From positions 1 through 64,000 of the forward strand of contig NZ_JABFAO010000076.1 in assembly GCF_017168235.1 (NCBI RefSeq): a DNA stretch of 64,000 nt, in the 5' to 3' direction. Source of the stretch: Rhodococcus sp. KRD197 (lineage in GTDB: Bacteria > Actinomycetota > Actinomycetes > Mycobacteriales > Mycobacteriaceae). The position numbers and the translations under genes are program-made. Below, in pieces: positions 1-8,828 of this stretch. The notes under the pieces are model-generated. The model was not told where the DNA came from and made no database searches. It saw nothing but the letters and a program-made list of their open reading frames with translations. The stretch's first letter is position 1, and each line of letters begins with the position of its first letter.

Positions 1-94
1 GAAATCTAGAGGCCCAACACGTGCGCGTCCCTCATCTCACCGGCAACTCGCCGAACACTGCGTCCAACAACACAACCCGCCCTGAACAGCAGAA

Positions 95-391
95 ATGGCG
101 CCCACACAAACCTCAGGAGCGCCACACTTGTGCGGGGTAGCACCGATCCCCGCATCGTCAGGCAAGACCACCCGTCACCGCCTGCATCGCGGTGGCGACC
201 GGCGCGCGAATCAAGCACTCCATACCGCAGTGATCGTACGGCTCAGATACAGCGACCAAGCCCGCAGCTACGCAGATCGCCTCAGGTCAGAGGGTAAATC
301 GATGCCCGAAATCATTCGATGCCAAAAACGCTACCTCGCCCGCGAAGTCTTCACCGCACTCCGGCATGACTACCTCGCCCCCACCACTTGA
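95..391 (+). pseudogene. IS110-family transposase, C-terminal remnant
   Basis: The reading frame encodes only the tail of an IS110/IS116/IS902-type transposase. It reads LCGVAPIPASSGKTTRHRLH, then GGDRRANQALHTAVIVRLRY, then EIIRCQKRYLAREVF, which follows the usual Transposase_20 C-terminal pattern (serine-containing GxxPxxxSSG, then GGxRxANxAL). Full-length enzymes have about 350-400 residues, and the N-terminal DEDD catalytic domain is missing here. The fragment runs directly into IS3 transposase DNA on the other strand, so this is decayed mobile-element sequence at the edge of the catabolic operon and not an active element. Confidence 0.7.
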
Positions 392-677
392 CATCTATAG
401 GAGCGTCCTTCGCCACCTCCCGCAGCGCATCCTTCTCCAACCCCGCATCCGCGAGGAGGCGTTTGAGCCGGCTGTTCTGCTCGCGCAGGTCCTTGAGTTC
501 CTTCGCCGCGTCGGTATCCATCCCGCCGTACTGGCGGCGCCAGTTGTACAACGTCACCGCCGACACCTCGAGCTCGGCGACAATCTCCTCCTGCGTCTTG
601 CCCGCCGCGGTGAGCTCGTCAGCGCGGCGCAGCTTGCGCACGATGTCCTCGGCGGAGTTCCGCTTACGTCCAGCCAT
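351..677 (-). pseudogene. IS3-family transposase OrfA, orphan and 3'-altered
   Basis: From ATG 677 the protein starts MAGRKRNSAEDIVRKLRRAD and carries a helix-turn-helix (EEIVAELEVSAVTLYNWRRQ) followed by a leucine-zipper region (LKDLREQNSRLKRLLADAGL). This is the standard plan of IS3-family OrfA, the DNA-binding half of the transposase. In intact elements OrfB, the DDE integrase half, follows by a -1 frameshift. Here the frame changes after LREVAK and the following DNA is an IS110 tail, so OrfB is absent. I infer a non-functional remnant produced by insertion or deletion between two elements. Confidence 0.75.
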
Positions 678-906
678 GTTCGTGATTCTCCTATCCGCCC
701 AGGTCACAGGCAACAGGCAACAGGACTCTAAAACAAAATGGCCCCCTTCACCGGGGACACGCCATTGGGTCATGCGGAGCCTCCGGAAAATCAGGGGATG
801 TGAGTGAGGTGGATCACGTTTCGCCGCTCAGTCTGAGCCAACTGGGCGGATCACGGAAATCGTTATTGCTGACACCGTTCATAAGGCTGATTTATGCCCT
901 GCGCAT

Positions 907-936
907 CAATTGTATTGATAGCGGATATCGCAATTG
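907..936. promoter_or_regulatory. Possible operator dyad before the catabolic operon
   Basis: Two CAATTG hexamers (907-912 and 931-936) flank an AT-rich stretch containing the near-palindrome GCGGATATCGC (921-931). The site ends about 34 nt before the proposed GTG start of the first catabolic gene, where an operator would be expected. No regulator can be assigned from sequence. The nearest candidate is the LysR-type gene at the far end of the operon. Confidence 0.3.
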
Positions 937-969
937 TTTCTTTGACTGATGCGTTGGCGTCGCGGAACA

Positions 970-1998
970 GTGGTTGCCATCACACCCACGTCGAACGAAA
1001 GTCAGCCTCCTGTGGATACCAACACTCGGCCCCTCCCGGCCTTCGCGCTCGGCACGGCCACACTGGCAGATGGACCGCATGCGGTTGTTCTGGCCGCCGG
1101 TGCCCTACTCAATCTCGATTCCGTCGTCGACCGTCTGGAAATGACTTCTCCCGTCAGTACGCGGGCGATTCTCGATGACTGGGATCGACTTCTGCCGGTC
1201 CTGCGATCTCTGGCCGAATCCACCGACGGCGAGTGGACCGCGGTGGTGGACGCCAACGTCTCGGCGCCGATCGAGCCGCGTCAGATCTTGCAGGCGGGTG
1301 CCAACTACCGCACACACGTCATTGATCTAGCGGTCAAGCACGCAGACATCTCGAACGGACGCACCGAAGCACAGGTTCGCGCCGATGCTGCCGACATGAT
1401 GGACAAACGTGCGGCAGAGGGTGATCCGTACTTCTTCGTCGGCCTGCCCTCTGCAGTCACCGGACCGTACGACACCGTCACCCTCCCGGCCGGCACACAC
1501 AACAACGACTGGGAACTCGAGCTGGTCGCAGTTGTCGGACGACGCGCGTACCAACTGTCCGAGGGCGAGGCGCTGGACGCAATTGCCGGCTACACCATCG
1601 CCAACGACCTGACCACGCGCGAACTGGTGTTCCGACGAGATATGCCCGAAATCGGCACCGACTGGCTGCGAGCAAAGAATGCGCCTGGCTTTTTGCCCCT
1701 CGGACCGTGGATCGTGCCGAAGGAAGACGCAGGGGAGGTGTCCGAGATGCGTCTGACACTCGAACTCGACGGCAAGGCAATGCAGGACGAGTCGACCAAG
1801 GACATGTTGTTCGGTGTCGCCGCGCTGGTCGCCGCTGTGTCTCAGACGGTGCAGTTGTTGCCGGGCGATCTCATTCTGACGGGCAGCCCCGCAGGCAACG
1901 GAATGCACTGGGGAAGGCTTCTGCGCGACGGCGACGTGATGACCTCGACCATCACGGGCCTCGGATACCAGCAGACTCCGGTGGTGGACGCGTCATGA
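970..1998 (+). CDS. Fumarylacetoacetate hydrolase (FAH) family protein
   Basis: A 342-residue FAH-fold protein. The metal-binding acidic pair is visible in NNDWELELVAVVG (E182 and E184 from the chosen start), followed by GYTIANDLTTRE and the C-terminal LLPGDLILTGSPAGNG signature. FAH-family enzymes hydrolyse or decarboxylate acylpyruvates and ring-fission products using a divalent metal. It is the first gene of a seven-gene operon with 4-nt stop/start overlaps, alongside a monooxygenase and a ring-cleavage-type dioxygenase, so it probably acts on an open-ring aromatic intermediate. The start is uncertain: ATG 949 is also in frame, but GTG 970 gives a more ordinary N-terminus. The exact substrate cannot be told. 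Confidence 0.85.
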   Translation: MVAITPTSNESQPPVDTNTRPLPAFALGTATLADGPHAVVLAAGALLNLDSVVDRLEMTSPVSTRAILDDWDRLLPVLRSLAESTDGEWTAVVDANVSAPIEPRQILQAGANYRTHVIDLAVKHADISNGRTEAQVRADAADMMDKRAAEGDPYFFVGLPSAVTGPYDTVTLPAGTHNNDWELELVAVVGRRAYQLSEGEALDAIAGYTIANDLTTRELVFRRDMPEIGTDWLRAKNAPGFLPLGPWIVPKEDAGEVSEMRLTLELDGKAMQDESTKDMLFGVAALVAAVSQTVQLLPGDLILTGSPAGNGMHWGRLLRDGDVMTSTITGLGYQQTPVVDAS

Positions 1999-3119
1999 CA
2001 TCGGTGCTCGTCATCGGGGCTGGGATCGCGGGATCAGCAGCGGCGATCGCACTGGCGAAGGGCGGCGCGTCGGTCGACGTCGTCGAAATCACGCCGGGCG
2101 GTCACGCCGTGGGATCAGGAATCACGCTGCAAGGCAACGCGCTACGGGTTCTGCGAGACCTGGGAGTGTGGGACGAGGTGTCGGCGCACGGGTACGGGTT
2201 CGACACCATCGGAATACGGGCGCCCGACGCCGACGGAACCTTGCTGGTCGCGATGGACGACGCTCGTACCGGCGGACCCGACCTTCCTTCGGGAATGGGA
2301 ATGGAGCGACCCATTCTGGCGTCGATACTCCATGCGGCAGCCGAAGACGCCGGTGCCAAGCTGCGATTCGGTGTCACGGCCAGCTCCTTGATGCAAGACG
2401 AGTCCAGCGTCGCAGTGACGTTCACGGACGACACGACCGGGCGGTACGACCTGGTGATCGGTGCCGACGGTGTCAGGTCGTGGACTCGCGCAGCCATCGG
2501 CATCGATCTGACCCCGCGTCCGACCGGAATGGGGATCTGGCGACTCGTCGGACCCCGTCCGGACAGTGTCACCCGCACCGACCTCTACTACGGCGGAGCC
2601 GGCTACATCGCCGGGTATTGCCCCACCGGCGTGAACTCGCTCTACGCCTACATCGTCGAAGAAGCACAGGACCGCACCTGCCTGACACCAGAGCAGCGTC
2701 TCGGCGTCATGCAGGGCCTGGCCGAGAGCTATCACGGTCCCTGGGACGACATCAAACAGCATCTCGACGATCCGAAGGCCATCAACTACACGTGGTTCGA
2801 AACCCATGTGCTGGAGGGTCCGTGGCACCGCGGGCGGGTCGTCCTCATCGGCGATGCCGCACATTGCTGCCCTCCCACCGTGGCCCAAGGCGGAGCGCAA
2901 GGACTCGAGGACGCCATTGTGCTGGCGGACATGGTGCTGGCTGCGAATACGATCGACGACGCCCTGCTCGACGCCTTCACCGATCGTCGCCTCCCTCGGG
3001 CGCGTGCGGTTGTGGAAGCGTCTGTGCAGATCGGAACATGGATGCGCGAACATGCCACCGACGCCGATGTTCCCGGAGTGATGGGCCGCGTCACCGCTCT
3101 CGTCAGCGAGGCACCATGA
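1995..3119 (+). CDS. FAD-dependent aromatic monooxygenase
   Basis: A 374-residue flavoprotein hydroxylase of the p-hydroxybenzoate/salicylate hydroxylase type. The N-terminal Rossmann motif VIGAGIAGSAAAIALAKGG binds FAD, the VIGADGVRSW (DG) motif lies mid-protein, and LIGDAAHCCPPTVAQGG (GD motif) contacts the FAD ribityl. Such enzymes use NAD(P)H and O2 to put a hydroxyl group on an aromatic ring. The ATG overlaps the upstream stop by 4 nt (ATGA), so translation is probably coupled. By context it would prepare the substrate for ring cleavage by the VOC dioxygenase two genes downstream. The ring substrate is unknown. Confidence 0.88.
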   Translation: MTSVLVIGAGIAGSAAAIALAKGGASVDVVEITPGGHAVGSGITLQGNALRVLRDLGVWDEVSAHGYGFDTIGIRAPDADGTLLVAMDDARTGGPDLPSGMGMERPILASILHAAAEDAGAKLRFGVTASSLMQDESSVAVTFTDDTTGRYDLVIGADGVRSWTRAAIGIDLTPRPTGMGIWRLVGPRPDSVTRTDLYYGGAGYIAGYCPTGVNSLYAYIVEEAQDRTCLTPEQRLGVMQGLAESYHGPWDDIKQHLDDPKAINYTWFETHVLEGPWHRGRVVLIGDAAHCCPPTVAQGGAQGLEDAIVLADMVLAANTIDDALLDAFTDRRLPRARAVVEASVQIGTWMREHATDADVPGVMGRVTALVSEAP

Positions 3120-4135
3120 ACGCCCCGGTCGTGGACGTCCACGCGCATGCGATCGTCCCCGAGATCGAAGCAGCAGTCGCAGGCCGCGCCGGACTCGACG
3201 CCCATCGCGCGCTCGATGCCCGACGAAACGGCGCCGAGTCGCTGGAGGTGTCGGGAAAGATGGTCGCAGCCCGCATTCCTCAGCTTATCGGTGTGGACAG
3301 ACGCCTTGCCGACATGGACGCGGCGGGGATCGACATTCAGGTCGTCTCACCGTCCCCGTCGCACTACCACTACTGGGCGGATCGTGAACTCGCGCAGGTG
3401 GTCACGTCAAGCGCCAACCGCGGCATTGCCGCCCTGGTCGCCGAGGAGCCGTCGCGACTCGTCGGACTGGGTCTGATCGCCCTGCAGCATCCCGAGGACG
3501 CAGTTGCCGCCCTGGACGACGCAGTGATCACCTGCGGGTTGGCGGGCGTCGAGATTTCCTCGTTCGCGCCGGGCGTCGAGCTGTCCGACGCGCGTCTCGA
3601 ACCGTTCTGGGCGCGAGCTGCCGAGCTCAGTGCTGTGGTGTTTCTGCATCCGTTCGGGTGCTCGCTCGACGAACGCCTCGATCGCTTCTATCTTTCGAAC
3701 ACGGTCGGGCAGCCGGTGGAGAACGCTGTCGCGCTATCGCACATCATCTTCGCGGGTGTGCTCGATCGTCACCCCACCTTGACAGTGCTCGCGGCGCACG
3801 GGGGTGGCTATCTGCCCACCTACATCGGCCGTTCCGACCACGCGTGGGAGGTGCGCCCCGAGGCTCGTCGGTGCACCGACCGGCCCAGTAGCTACCTGCC
3901 GCGGATCACGTTCGATTCTCTCGTGCACGGGGCGGGTGCGCTACGAGCACTCGTCGACGCCGTCGGAGCAGAGTCCGTCGTTCTGGGGTCGGACTATCCG
4001 TTCGACATGGGCACTACCGATCCCGTGTCCCAGGTTCGCGCCGCGGGCCTGACCGAAGCTGCCACTCGTTCCATACTCGGCGACAACGCCTTCCGGCTTG
4101 GTCTGTCGACCGCATCATCAGGAGTCCAATCATGA
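3116..4135 (+). CDS. Amidohydrolase 2 / ACMSD-like decarboxylase or hydrolase
   Basis: A 339-residue TIM-barrel metalloenzyme. The HxH metal motif is at the N-terminus (DVHAHAI, H9 and H11), further ligands fit FLHPFG (H178) and AAHGGGYLP (H228), and the catalytic Asp is in LGSDYPFDMG (D293). This set is typical of the amidohydrolase-related family that holds ACMSD, gamma-resorcylate decarboxylase and 5-carboxyvanillate decarboxylase, mostly non-oxidative decarboxylases of aromatic or ring-opened acids. The start is ATG 3116, overlapping the upstream stop. In the operon it could decarboxylate a carboxylated aromatic before cleavage or a ring-fission acid afterwards; sequence alone does not decide. 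Confidence 0.85.
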   Translation: MNAPVVDVHAHAIVPEIEAAVAGRAGLDAHRALDARRNGAESLEVSGKMVAARIPQLIGVDRRLADMDAAGIDIQVVSPSPSHYHYWADRELAQVVTSSANRGIAALVAEEPSRLVGLGLIALQHPEDAVAALDDAVITCGLAGVEISSFAPGVELSDARLEPFWARAAELSAVVFLHPFGCSLDERLDRFYLSNTVGQPVENAVALSHIIFAGVLDRHPTLTVLAAHGGGYLPTYIGRSDHAWEVRPEARRCTDRPSSYLPRITFDSLVHGAGALRALVDAVGAESVVLGSDYPFDMGTTDPVSQVRAAGLTEAATRSILGDNAFRLGLSTASSGVQS

Positions 4136-5070
4136 GCAACTACGCTTTCACCCATCTCCGCCATGTCGATCTCGCTGTACCGGACTACCAACAGCAACTC
4201 GACTTCTACACCCGACAATGGGGTTTGACCAACGTCGGAACCGACGGTGACGTCACGTATCTCGCGGCCGAGGGCTCGCCCGAGCACTACGTCGTGCGCA
4301 TTCGCAAGGACTCCGACAAGCGCCTCGACCTGGTGTCCTATGGAATGGCCGATGCTGCAAGTGTCGACAGCCTGGCCGAGCGTCTCGCTGTAGGCGGTGT
4401 GCAATTGGTGGGGGAGCCGGGAACCCTGCAGACGATGGGTGGTGGCTACGGATTCCGGTTCTTCGATGTCGACGGCCGTACCATCGAGGTGTCCGCGGAT
4501 GTGGCTGTGCGGCAACATCGCAAGGTCGAAGAAGGTGAATCGATCCCGGTCAAGCTCTCGCACGTGGTGCTGAACTCTCCGAATCCCGAAGTGACAGTGG
4601 CGTTCTACGACAAATGGTTCGGATTCAAACTCTCGGATACGCTCACACACCCCCGCATGGGCGAGATGATGTGGTTCCTGAGGACCAATGCGCAGCACCA
4701 CAGCATGGCCGTCGCACGGGGACCACACGTGTCGTTGCACCATGCGTCGTTCGAACTTCGCGGCATCGACGAATACATGCGCGGCACCGGTCGAATGCTG
4801 CGTGCCGGCGTCGAGAAGATCTGGGGCCCGGGGCGTCACCAGGCAGGGAACAACACGTTCTCCTACTTCCTCGACCCCAACGGCAACACGATGGAATACA
4901 CCACCGAACTCGAGGTCCTCGACGAGGACACCTGGCATCCGCATCTGCTCGACTTCTCCCAGCCGGAAGTGTCGGATCAATGGGGGACCGCGAACGCGAT
5001 GGACGAGTTCGTCGCGAAGAAGTCGTTCAACGATCCCGACAAGGGCCTGTTCGTGGCGCCGCCGGTATGA
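4132..5070 (+). CDS. Extradiol-type ring-cleavage dioxygenase (VOC superfamily)
   Basis: A 312-residue, two-module vicinal-oxygen-chelate protein. The second module carries the expected 2-His-1-Glu iron site: H144 in KLSHVVLNS, H203/H204 in VSLHHASFEL and E255 in GNTMEYTTEL, the pattern of type I extradiol dioxygenases such as catechol 2,3-dioxygenase. The first module is the usual degenerate copy. It should open a catechol-type ring next to the hydroxyls (meta cleavage) with Fe(II) and O2. It overlaps both neighbours by 4 nt and sits between the monooxygenase/amidohydrolase pair and the second FAH hydrolase. Confidence 0.87.
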   Translation: MSNYAFTHLRHVDLAVPDYQQQLDFYTRQWGLTNVGTDGDVTYLAAEGSPEHYVVRIRKDSDKRLDLVSYGMADAASVDSLAERLAVGGVQLVGEPGTLQTMGGGYGFRFFDVDGRTIEVSADVAVRQHRKVEEGESIPVKLSHVVLNSPNPEVTVAFYDKWFGFKLSDTLTHPRMGEMMWFLRTNAQHHSMAVARGPHVSLHHASFELRGIDEYMRGTGRMLRAGVEKIWGPGRHQAGNNTFSYFLDPNGNTMEYTTELEVLDEDTWHPHLLDFSQPEVSDQWGTANAMDEFVAKKSFNDPDKGLFVAPPV

Positions 5071-6041
5071 AATTCGCGACCTACGTCTACGACGGAGATG
5101 TGTCGTGCGGTGTGGTCGACGACGGTCGGGTTCAGCCCCTGGACGAGTCGATGCAGTCTCTGCTGAGCGGTGGTCTTTCCCGCGCGCTCGACATCGGCGC
5201 CGCAGCACGCGCACGGCCGTCGATCGATCTGACCGCGGTGACCCTGCTGGCTCCACTGCAACCGTCGACGATGCGGGATTTCGTCGCATTCGAAGAACAC
5301 GTCGAGGGTGTTCGCCGCAGCGTGGACGGCGTGCAGGGAGTTGCGGAAGCCTGGTACGAAGCTCCGCGGTTCTACTTCACCAACCCGTACACCGTCAGCG
5401 GTCATGGCGCAGTGATCGCACCGCCCGCGGCGTGTACTGCACTCGACTTCGAATTGGAGGTCGCCGCGGTGATCGGCAAGTCGGGATCGAACGTGGAGAT
5501 GCACCAGGCACACAGCCACATCTTCGGATACACGATCCTCAACGACTGGTCGGCGCGAGACCTTCAGCGTCGCGAGATGCAGGTCGGTCTAGGACCGGCG
5601 AAAGGCAAGGACTTCGCCAACACGTTGGGACCGTGGATCGTGACAGCCGACGAAATCCACACCCGTCGTGGCGCGGACGGATTTCTGCAGATGACATGCA
5701 CCGTCGATGTGAATGGTCGACGCATAGGCCATGACTCGCTCGCGAACATGGGGTGGACCTTCGACGCCCTCGTCGCGTATGCCTCTCGTGACTCCTGGGT
5801 ACATCCGGGAGATGTCCTCGGCAGTGGGACCGTCGGCAACGGTGGTTGTCTCGCCGAACTGTGGGGCCGGCGCGGAGAACAGACGCCACCCCCGCTGCAG
5901 GAAGGTGACGTGGTGACCATGACCGTCGAGGGGATCGGGACCTTGATCAACACCGTGGGGCGATCGCGCGCCACCGCTGAGATTCCGGCGGCCCGAGTCG
6001 TCGATCATGCAGGTGTCCGACAGGAGCACGTCCGTGTCTGA
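5067..6041 (+). CDS. Second FAH-family hydrolase/isomerase
   Basis: A 324-residue FAH-fold enzyme, clearly different from the one at 970. Motifs include FVAFEEHVEG, PRFYFTNPYTVSGHG, the metal-binding acidic pair in LDFELEVAAVIG (E129 and E131), GYTILNDWSARDLQ and the C-terminal GDVLGSGTVGNGGC. This form is close to fumarylacetoacetase-like and 2-hydroxyhepta-2,4-diene-1,7-dioate isomerase-like enzymes. It probably acts straight after the VOC dioxygenase, which it overlaps by 4 nt, hydrolysing or isomerising the ring-fission product. Two FAH proteins in one operon suggest two separate C-C-bond or isomerisation steps. Confidence 0.87.
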   Translation: MKFATYVYDGDVSCGVVDDGRVQPLDESMQSLLSGGLSRALDIGAAARARPSIDLTAVTLLAPLQPSTMRDFVAFEEHVEGVRRSVDGVQGVAEAWYEAPRFYFTNPYTVSGHGAVIAPPAACTALDFELEVAAVIGKSGSNVEMHQAHSHIFGYTILNDWSARDLQRREMQVGLGPAKGKDFANTLGPWIVTADEIHTRRGADGFLQMTCTVDVNGRRIGHDSLANMGWTFDALVAYASRDSWVHPGDVLGSGTVGNGGCLAELWGRRGEQTPPPLQEGDVVTMTVEGIGTLINTVGRSRATAEIPAARVVDHAGVRQEHVRV

Positions 6042-6747
6042 TCTGTCGGGCACAGCCGTCATCGTCACCGGCGCCGCGGGCGGAATCGGAGCCGCTGTCG
6101 CTGATCGGCTGCGACACCTCGGCGCCGTCGTGCACGGTGTCGATCTCGAGACCGGGTTCGACGTCAGGTTGCGCACGCATTGGGACGAGCTCGTCGGCCG
6201 AATCGACGGTCCCATCGACGGCCTGGTGAACTGTGCGGGAATCACGTGGCGTGCAAGAGTCGACGACGTCAGTGCCGAGGACATGACTCGGCTGCACTCG
6301 GTCAACGTCATCGGTCCTCTGTTGGGGATGCAAGCGGTCGCGCAGAGGATGCGGGCCGGCGGATCGATCGTCAACGTCGGTTCTCTCGCTGCGACCACCG
6401 GGCACTATCCGGTGGCGTACACAGCCAGCAAGTGGTCTCTACGTGGGCTCACCAAGGCCGCCGCAGTCGAGTGGGGCGCGCGCGGCATTCGCGTCAACAT
6501 CGTGCATCCAGGTTTCATCGACACCTCCATGACGCGAGGAGCGCCCTCCGCGTTCAGGTCGGCCTCGGTCGCCGAGACACCCCTGGGCCGAACCGGTCGG
6601 CCGGAGGAGGTGGCCGCGGTCGTGGCGTTCTTGATAGGCCCCGACGCCTCGTTCGTCACCGGTGCCGAAATACCCGTCGACGGCGGTGCCGGGTCGCATG
6701 GCGGCGTCAAGTCCGTGTCCGATGCACTTCGAGAGGATTCTGTATGA
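6034..6747 (+). CDS. Short-chain dehydrogenase/reductase
   Basis: A 237-residue classical SDR: cofactor motif TGAAGGIG near residues 12-19, NCAGITW, catalytic YTASK (Y129, K133) and the C-terminal VTGAEIPVDGG. I chose GTG 6034 over ATG 6007 because an AGGAG ribosome site (6022-6026) lies 7 nt upstream of it and it leaves only an 8-nt overlap with the previous gene. It probably oxidises or reduces an alcohol/ketone intermediate of the aromatic pathway with NAD(P). The substrate is not known. Confidence 0.87.
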   Translation: MSDLSGTAVIVTGAAGGIGAAVADRLRHLGAVVHGVDLETGFDVRLRTHWDELVGRIDGPIDGLVNCAGITWRARVDDVSAEDMTRLHSVNVIGPLLGMQAVAQRMRAGGSIVNVGSLAATTGHYPVAYTASKWSLRGLTKAAAVEWGARGIRVNIVHPGFIDTSMTRGAPSAFRSASVAETPLGRTGRPEEVAAVVAFLIGPDASFVTGAEIPVDGGAGSHGGVKSVSDALREDSV

Positions 6748-7733
6748 CCAGTATCGATACCCCCAGGATTCTCGACCGCACCGATCCCGAGGGAGAGATC
6801 GCGAAATCTGCCGAACGGAACCGTAATTGGGGGAAGTGGGGCGAGGACGACGTACTGGGAACGATGAACTATCTCACCGACGATCTGCGGGCTGCAGCAG
6901 GGTCGCTCGTGCGACGTGGTTCGTCGTTCTCGCTGTCACAGAGCTTCGACATGGACGGTCCCCAGAAAGGATGGCGTCGGCGCACCAATCCCGTGCACAC
7001 GATGCTCGACACCGGCACCGATGCTGCCGCAGGCATTCAAGGTTTCCCTCACGGGCTCGGGGGTGCCGACGATGTAGTGGCCATGCCGCTGCAATGTTCG
7101 ACGCAGTGGGACGGGCTAGGTCACATTTTCGATCACGGTATCGCCTGGAACGGCCGCCCAGCCGCGTCCGTGGTCACCAGCTTGGGTGACGGTGTCACCG
7201 GAATCGAAACCGTTGCCAATGGGATCGTCGGTCGAGGTGTGCTGCTCGACGTCGGTAGATGTTGTGGTGACGACGGCGAGCTGCCGGACGGCTTCGCGAT
7301 CACAACCGAGCATCTGAATGCGACGATTGCGACCCAGGGGCCGACATCGGAGGTTCGGCGCGGCGATATCGTCCTGGTGCGTACCGGGCAGCTTGCTCGC
7401 ACCCGTCGCGACGGGTGGGGCGACTACGCCGGGGGAGCGGCTCCCGGACTGTCCTTCACCACCGCGGATTGGTTGCACGACAGCGAGATTGCCGCGATCG
7501 CGACCGATACGTGGGGCTTCGAAGTGCGGCCGAATGAATTCGATGTCGCATTTCAGCCGCTTCATCAGGTAGCGATCCCCAACATCGGGTTGTTCCTCGG
7601 TGAGATGTGGGACCTCGATGCGCTGGCCGAGGACTGTGCGACCGACGGAGTGTACGAGTTCTTCTTGACCGCCGCGCCGATTCCCGTGACAGGTGCAGTG
7701 GGTGCTCCTGTCAATCCGATCGCGGTGAAATAG
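6744..7733 (+). CDS. Cyclase/kynurenine-formamidase-fold protein
   Basis: A 329-residue member of the putative cyclase (KynB-like) family. The metal-site region reads WDGLGHIFDHG (W122 to H131), a variant of the family HxGTHxDxPxH pattern, and AIATDTWGFE and HQVAIPNIG lie near the C-terminus as in longer family members. Family members hydrolyse amide or lactone-type bonds using Zn or Mn. It is the last gene of the catabolic operon (ATG overlaps the upstream stop) and may open a lactone or amide, or dehydrate a pathway intermediate. It ends 24 nt before the convergent LysR gene. Confidence 0.83.
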   Translation: MTSIDTPRILDRTDPEGEIAKSAERNRNWGKWGEDDVLGTMNYLTDDLRAAAGSLVRRGSSFSLSQSFDMDGPQKGWRRRTNPVHTMLDTGTDAAAGIQGFPHGLGGADDVVAMPLQCSTQWDGLGHIFDHGIAWNGRPAASVVTSLGDGVTGIETVANGIVGRGVLLDVGRCCGDDGELPDGFAITTEHLNATIATQGPTSEVRRGDIVLVRTGQLARTRRDGWGDYAGGAAPGLSFTTADWLHDSEIAAIATDTWGFEVRPNEFDVAFQPLHQVAIPNIGLFLGEMWDLDALAEDCATDGVYEFFLTAAPIPVTGAVGAPVNPIAVK

Positions 7734-7757
7734 CCGAACTCGAGCTCAGCCGGTGGA

Positions 7758-8738
7758 TCACCGAAGCTCCGCGGTCGCCAATTCGGCTGCCCGGATCACG
7801 AGTTCACGGAGGAAGGTGTGCTCGGAATCTCGGTCGTAAACCGGGTGCCACCACATGGCCTCGACCAGTTCGCTGACTTCCACCGGGCACGCAATGGTAC
7901 GCAGGCCGGAGTTCAGGGGGAGAAGTCGAACCAGCTGCTCCTGCAGTAGGGCAATGCGATTGCTGCCGGAGACAAGGCCCGGGACCGTGAGAAAGTTCTC
8001 GGTTACTACCTGTACGTGTGGCTCGATGCCGAGCATGCGCAGCTGACGATCTGCCGGGGTGGCGGCCGAATGGCCGTGGTACACCACGACCCACGGCGAT
8101 GACTTCAAGTCTTCGACGGTCATCTCGGCGCCGATGTCCTCGTTGTCGGACGAGACGACCATGATCCATCGATCGCGATAGAGATCCTTGTGCGGAAGAT
8201 CTGTCACGAACCCGTGCGGCACGAGCATCAAGTCCGTACCCACGAGTGTTTGTTCGGCACGTGCAACCAAGTCTGGGCTCGTCGGACGAAAGCGGAGACG
8301 GGCGCGGGGCGCTGCCTCGGTGAACAACCTGGCTAGGGTGTCGCCGAGTACGGTGATCCCGTAATCGCTCACGACAACGCAGAATTCGCGTGTTGATTCC
8401 GCAGGGTCGAACTTCGGCTGCGCCGAGAAGACTCGCTCGACGCCGTCGAGAGCCAAACCAGTGCGCTGACGAAGTTCGGCAGCAAGCGGGGTGAAGTGGT
8501 ATTCGTTTCCGACCCGGTAGAGCAGATCGTCGTTGAAGTGCCGTCGAAGTCGAGCCAACGCGGCTGAGAGTGCGGGTTGACTCAAGCCCAGTTGCTGAGC
8601 GGCTTTGGTCACGCTCTTGTGCTGCAGGAGGGCATCGAGTGACACCAGCAAGTTGAGATCGAGGTTCGCGACGCTGCTGACCTTTCGCACCGTCCGAGCA
8701 TAGTCCGCCTGTGAACCTGGGAGAGAAGGTCGCTGCAT
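7758..8738 (-). CDS. LysR-family transcriptional regulator
   Basis: About 326 residues. The winged HTH reads LDLNLLVSLDALLQHKSVTK then AAQQLGLSQPALSAALARLR, followed by a LysR substrate-binding domain. NodD/LinR-type features such as LLYRVGNEYHFTPLA are visible. It is convergent with the catabolic operon, and the natural guess is that it controls the operon in response to an aromatic inducer. It does not sit divergently next to the operon promoter as most LysR regulators do, so the link is inference. ATG 8738 has no strong ribosome site; GTG 8690 is an alternative start. Confidence 0.85.
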   Translation of the reverse strand: MQRPSLPGSQADYARTVRKVSSVANLDLNLLVSLDALLQHKSVTKAAQQLGLSQPALSAALARLRRHFNDDLLYRVGNEYHFTPLAAELRQRTGLALDGVERVFSAQPKFDPAESTREFCVVVSDYGITVLGDTLARLFTEAAPRARLRFRPTSPDLVARAEQTLVGTDLMLVPHGFVTDLPHKDLYRDRWIMVVSSDNEDIGAEMTVEDLKSSPWVVVYHGHSAATPADRQLRMLGIEPHVQVVTENFLTVPGLVSGSNRIALLQEQLVRLLPLNSGLRTIACPVEVSELVEAMWWHPVYDRDSEHTFLRELVIRAAELATAELR

Positions 8739-8828
8739 CGCTTCCGGGTCGCCTGAGGATTCGATGGTGTGGCATTGGATCGGTGGCTTGTCGCGATGAG
8801 TTTTGCCCTCCGGTGCAGTCTGATCTGT

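Noticed and set aside
2168-3115. N-terminal extension of the amidohydrolase frame
   Set aside because: It is an out-of-frame shadow of the FAD monooxygenase. The HxH motif and family N-terminus start at ATG 3116.
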